Below are positions 7,114-9,288 of a DNA stretch of 9,288 bases, piece after piece. A program made the position numbers and the translations under genes. The stretch's first letter is position 1, and each line of letters starts with the position of its first letter. Source of the stretch: Phycisphaerales bacterium UBA966 (lineage in GTDB: Bacteria > Planctomycetota > Phycisphaerae > Phycisphaerales > SM1A02). Below the pieces are notes generated by a model. It was not told the DNA's origin and did no database searches. It saw nothing but the letters and a program-made list of their open reading frames with translations. The stretch is taken from contig DBCE01000266.1 in NCBI GenBank assembly GCA_002292895.1, positions 4,748 through 14,035 on the forward strand, read 5' to 3'.

Positions 7114-7414
7114 AATATGCCCTAGGAGGTCAATAAAGGTGTTTCATGGGCTGATTGAACAATTCACCCGTGCAATGTGTAGATGGCGTAAGTGGCATTC
7201 GAATAGGGACTTAGAAAGAACCATGCCGGTTTTTAGCCCAAGTTGGACATATGGACCCGAATTGCGCAGATTTCCCTGTTTATGGCGCTATCAAAGGGCG
7301 CGCATGCACTTGCCGCACTCGACGTCGGCTCAGATACGGCTTTGCTTCCGTGCACATCGAACGATTTCGCTGAATGTGCAAGGCGCCTGGGCGCGCCTGC
7401 CGCAAAGTCCGCCC
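7082..7414. other. Non-coding stretch between radA and the porin C promoter
   Basis: No convincing gene is visible here on either strand, and the base composition appears more AT-rich than the flanking genes. It contains the -35-like TTGAC boxes of the porin C promoter, a GGCAT/ATGCC inverted repeat (7101-7121), an isolated perfect AGGAGGT (7124-7130) on the plus strand, and a short AACC/GGTT hairpin followed by TTTAG (7219-7235, plus strand). Two adjacent hairpins lie close to the end of radA (listed separately). No tRNA cloverleaf was recognised. Confidence 0.5.
7351..7398 (-). terminator. Two adjacent hairpins just after radA, possible terminator region
   Basis: On the minus strand, 17 bases after the radA stop, AGGCGC/GCGCCT (7398-7381, 6-base loop) forms a GC-rich stem. 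It is followed directly by TGCACAT/ATGTGCA (7380-7351), which encloses a nested CGAA/TTCG stem. There is no clear U-tract after either, so a standard intrinsic terminator is doubtful; the stems may block 3' decay or assist Rho-type termination. Confidence 0.3.
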
Positions 7415-8872
7415 TTAGGCAAGATGTTCGATGGCGTCATGCAAGTGACCAACCGCCACCACTTCGGCACCCGGCGCGGCAGCGCGAGCGCTCTCAACCT
7501 GTGTGGCGGGCACCAAGAGCAGCCGCGCTCCGCGTCGTACTGCAGTCTGCACACGTTGATCGATCTGTCGTACTGAGCGCACTTCGCCAGAGAGTGCAAT
7601 CTCACCGAGCGCAACCGTTGCTGCACCTGCACCGCGTTCGTAAAAGGCGCCAGCAATGGCGAGTGCAGTAGCAAGATCAGCCGCTGGCTCAATGATCCGC
7701 ATTCCGCCGAGTGCCGATGCGTAAACATCTTGATCGCCGAGTCGCAGGCCGCCGTGCTTTTCTAAGACTGCAATCAACATGGCCAAGCGCGCGCTATCAA
7801 GGCCGCTCGCGCGGCGCTTCGCTGCGCCAAGAAATCCAGTAGCGGTCAGCGCCTGAATTTCTGCAAGAAGTACGCGCGTTCCTGCAAGCACTGGAGCAAA
7901 CACGCTGCCTGGTCGGCGCGAGAGCACCCTGCTCTTTGCGTCATCAACAGCGTTCGATCCGTTGGATGAACTGCTTGAAGATTCCGGAGCGAGTGTTGCC
8001 TCTTCTACTTCAATCAGACCAGCGCCGGTCATTTCAAAGAGGCCAAGTTCTTGCGTACTTCCAAAGCGATTTTTTACTGCGCGCACCACGCGATAGGAAT
8101 GATGTCGATCGCCCTCAAAGGCAAGTACTACATCCACAAGGTGTTCAAGAAGTTTGGGACCTGCGAGGTCGCCGTCTTTAGTGACATGGCCAACGATGGC
8201 TACCGCGGTGCCACTGGTTTTTGCGAGTGTGACAAGGTCAAGGCAACAACGACGCAACTGCGCAAGGCTTCCTGGAATGGCATCAATATCACCGCGGTAC
8301 GCAAGCTGGATGGAATCAAGCACAAGAAGATCGGGAGCAATGCGCCGTGCTTCTTCAACGATCACCGCCAGATTTGGCTCAGCAAGCAAGAGCAAATGTT
8401 GACCGCGCACTGCATCGGCACTGCCATCAAGGCGATCGGCACGCATCTTGACTTGCGCTGCGCTCTCTTCGCTGGTGGCGTAGAGCACCCGGCGCCCGCG
8501 CCCCGCAAGCGCCGCGGCGGCTTGCAAGAGCAGCGTGCTCTTTCCGATACCTGGATCGCCGCCAATAAGCGCCACGCTGCCCGGGACCAGACCGCCGCCA
8601 AGGACGCGATCGAACTCTTCGATCCCTGTGGAAGTTCGAGGAACATCGTGCGGCTTCACTTCAGCGATCGGTTGCGCGCGCCGACTACCGCGCGTGGCGG
8701 TGACATCAGCGGGAAGTTCAAGCGCGCCGTGGGCAGGCCCCGAGGCGATGTCCGGCGCTTCGGTAAAGCGTTGCAATCCATCCCAGGCGCCGCAATCAGG
8801 ACATTTGCCCATCCATTTCGGTTGAACATTGCCGCATTCACGACAGACGAAGCTAGTCTTGACCTTTGCCAT
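7415..8872 (-). CDS. radA: DNA repair and recombination protein RadA (Sms)
   Basis: RadA is a RecA-related, hexameric DnaB-like ATPase that promotes branch migration in recombinational repair, acting in the cytosol on DNA with RecA. From ATG 8872 the protein has 485 residues. It shows a four-Cys zinc motif (C10, C13, C24, C27), a Walker A GGDPGIGKST (104-113), a Walker B LLVLDS (182-187), the RadA-specific KNRFG motif (267-271), and a C-terminal Lon-protease-like domain (about 315 onward: LLAEIQAL, RLAMLIAVLEKHGG, GGMRI, GEIALSGEVR). A Ser-rich insert (SSSSSSNGSN, 298-307) between the ATPase and Lon-like parts helps make it somewhat longer than the usual 450-460 residues. The open frame extends to an ATG at 8995, but family members start MAK.K..FVC..CG, so 8872 is preferred although no Shine-Dalgarno is clear. 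ATGs at 8908 and 8917 are alternatives. It is the first minus-strand gene before a long gap, so probably transcribed alone. Confidence 0.96.
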   Translation of the reverse strand: MAKVKTSFVCRECGNVQPKWMGKCPDCGAWDGLQRFTEAPDIASGPAHGALELPADVTATRGSRRAQPIAEVKPHDVPRTSTGIEEFDRVLGGGLVPGSVALIGGDPGIGKSTLLLQAAAALAGRGRRVLYATSEESAAQVKMRADRLDGSADAVRGQHLLLLAEPNLAVIVEEARRIAPDLLVLDSIQLAYRGDIDAIPGSLAQLRRCCLDLVTLAKTSGTAVAIVGHVTKDGDLAGPKLLEHLVDVVLAFEGDRHHSYRVVRAVKNRFGSTQELGLFEMTGAGLIEVEEATLAPESSSSSSNGSNAVDDAKSRVLSRRPGSVFAPVLAGTRVLLAEIQALTATGFLGAAKRRASGLDSARLAMLIAVLEKHGGLRLGDQDVYASALGGMRIIEPAADLATALAIAGAFYERGAGAATVALGEIALSGEVRSVRQIDQRVQTAVRRGARLLLVPATQVESARAAAPGAEVVAVGHLHDAIEHLA

Positions 8873-8989
8873 TGGCAGGGTCGAGTGTAGAAGCGCGCGG
8901 TGAAGCATTTGCGACATGCCGCCAAAGCGCTGTGCAGAAATTCCGCCAGCGCGATTGTGACGCCCGCGGTAACCGAATAGTCTGCGCGG
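8873..8989. promoter_or_regulatory. Divergent intergenic region between radA and the small plus-strand ORF
   Basis: If the small ORF at 8990 is real, these 117 bases must hold promoters for both directions. I see only weak boxes: TTGTGA (8955-8960) with AATAGT (8976-8981) at 15 bases on the plus strand, and a TACACT element close to the radA start on the minus strand. Neither is convincing. Confidence 0.2.
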
Positions 8990-9199
8990 ATGCACGCTCT
9001 GCGCGGAATCTGGAATCTGGCCCTCTTGGGCGCCAAGACGGGCTTCCGGCTCCGAGGTCGCTACTGGACATGGCGAATGGAAACGGCCTTTGGCGCAGAC
9101 CGTTCCAAATGGCCCTCAGCCGCGGCACGCCGCAAAGCGGCCATTGAATACGGCGCCTGGGTGGGCGCGATGCGCCGCATGTGCCGCGCGCCCCGCTGA
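8990..9199 (+). CDS. Small basic Trp/Arg-rich protein of unknown function (possible gene)
   Basis: This 69-residue ORF is divergent from radA. The protein is strongly basic and aromatic: an N-terminal LRGIWNLALLGAKTGF amphipathic-looking helix, then RLRGRYWTWRMETAFG, and an Ala/Arg helix ending EYGAWVGAMRRMCR. The reading frame opens with a TAG at 8978-8980, so ATG 8990 is the first possible start; a Shine-Dalgarno is not clear. The composition is unlike the random Pro/Ser/Arg-rich translations of overlapping frames, and it does not overlap radA. Hairpins follow its stop. I cannot assign a function, and I know no diagnostic motif in it. It could still be a chance ORF in GC-rich DNA. Confidence 0.45.
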   Translation: MHALRGIWNLALLGAKTGFRLRGRYWTWRMETAFGADRSKWPSAAARRKAAIEYGAWVGAMRRMCRAPR

Positions 9200-9223
9200 A
9201 ATCCAAAGTCTGGAACCCGCGCT

Positions 9224-9275
9224 CGCCTGGCCGCAGGCGCCGGAGAGGACAGGGCCGCGCTCAGCGGCCGTCCTC
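9224..9275 (+). terminator. Two consecutive GC-rich hairpins after the small ORF
   Basis: The first is CGCCTG/CAGGCG (9224-9239) with a GCCG loop. The second is GAGGAC-AG-GGCCGC paired with GCGGCC-GTCCTC (9245-9275), with 12 paired bases, a two-base bulge and a GCTCA loop. They begin 25 bases after the TGA of the small ORF. No T-run follows, so either a Rho-type or bidirectional terminator between convergent genes, or simply a stable structure, is possible. Confidence 0.4.
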
Positions 9276-9288
9276 GTAAGGCGAATGC

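Noticed and set aside
7094..7576. Plus-strand frame of 160 codons starting in the radA-porin C gap
   Set aside because: A third of it overlaps the end of radA antisense, its composition is not protein-like, and only the internal AGGAGGT/GTG argues for it; that motif is listed as a finding instead.
8051..8890. Plus-strand frame of 279 codons antisense to radA
   Set aside because: radA is unmistakable on the minus strand; this open frame is a shadow of GC-rich coding sequence.
8873..8995. Longer RadA start at 8995 adding 41 residues
   Set aside because: The extra residues are Arg/His/Gly-rich and lack family features; the conserved RadA N-terminus begins at MAKVKTSFVC.

Overview
The window looks like a piece of a planctomycete chromosome, most likely from the Phycisphaerae side of the phylum. 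This is inferred from protein style, not from a marker gene. Three consecutive outer-membrane barrel proteins each carry a signal peptide, a short coiled coil and then a GE-x-WL...QRA...IR..V.DVLADS..R block, an arrangement I associate with planctomycete porins. The purL gene is an extended form with PurS-like sequence fused to its N-terminus. The DNA is moderately GC-rich, and all large genes lie on the minus strand.

In transcription order (right to left on the plus strand), radA occupies 7415-8872. A roughly 490-base non-coding stretch follows (6924-7414); it holds the probable promoter and a structured leader for porin C. Next come porin C (5547-6923), a very strong UUCG-capped intrinsic terminator (5459-5495), porin B (4045-5427), porin A (2241-3908) and purL, whose start is at 2192. 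purL runs off the left edge, so its C-terminus is missing. Right of radA is a short divergent plus-strand ORF (8990-9199), followed by two hairpins close to the window end.

Porins A, B and C are paralogues. B and C align residue for residue through the N-terminal module and share most barrel landmarks; A is longer and more divergent. C has the best ribosome binding site, the strongest codon bias and its own terminator, and is probably the abundant porin. B has no visible ribosome binding site, almost no room for its own promoter, and six cysteines in its mature part, so it is probably a minor or specialised copy. purL (purine synthesis) and radA (recombination) are housekeeping neighbours with no evident functional link to the porins.

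I see no mobile element, CRISPR array, tRNA, rRNA or defence system. The most noteworthy items are the tandem porin family with its shared N-terminal module, the cysteine-rich middle copy, the structured leader of porin C, the PurS-PurL fusion, and the small Trp/Arg-rich ORF next to radA.
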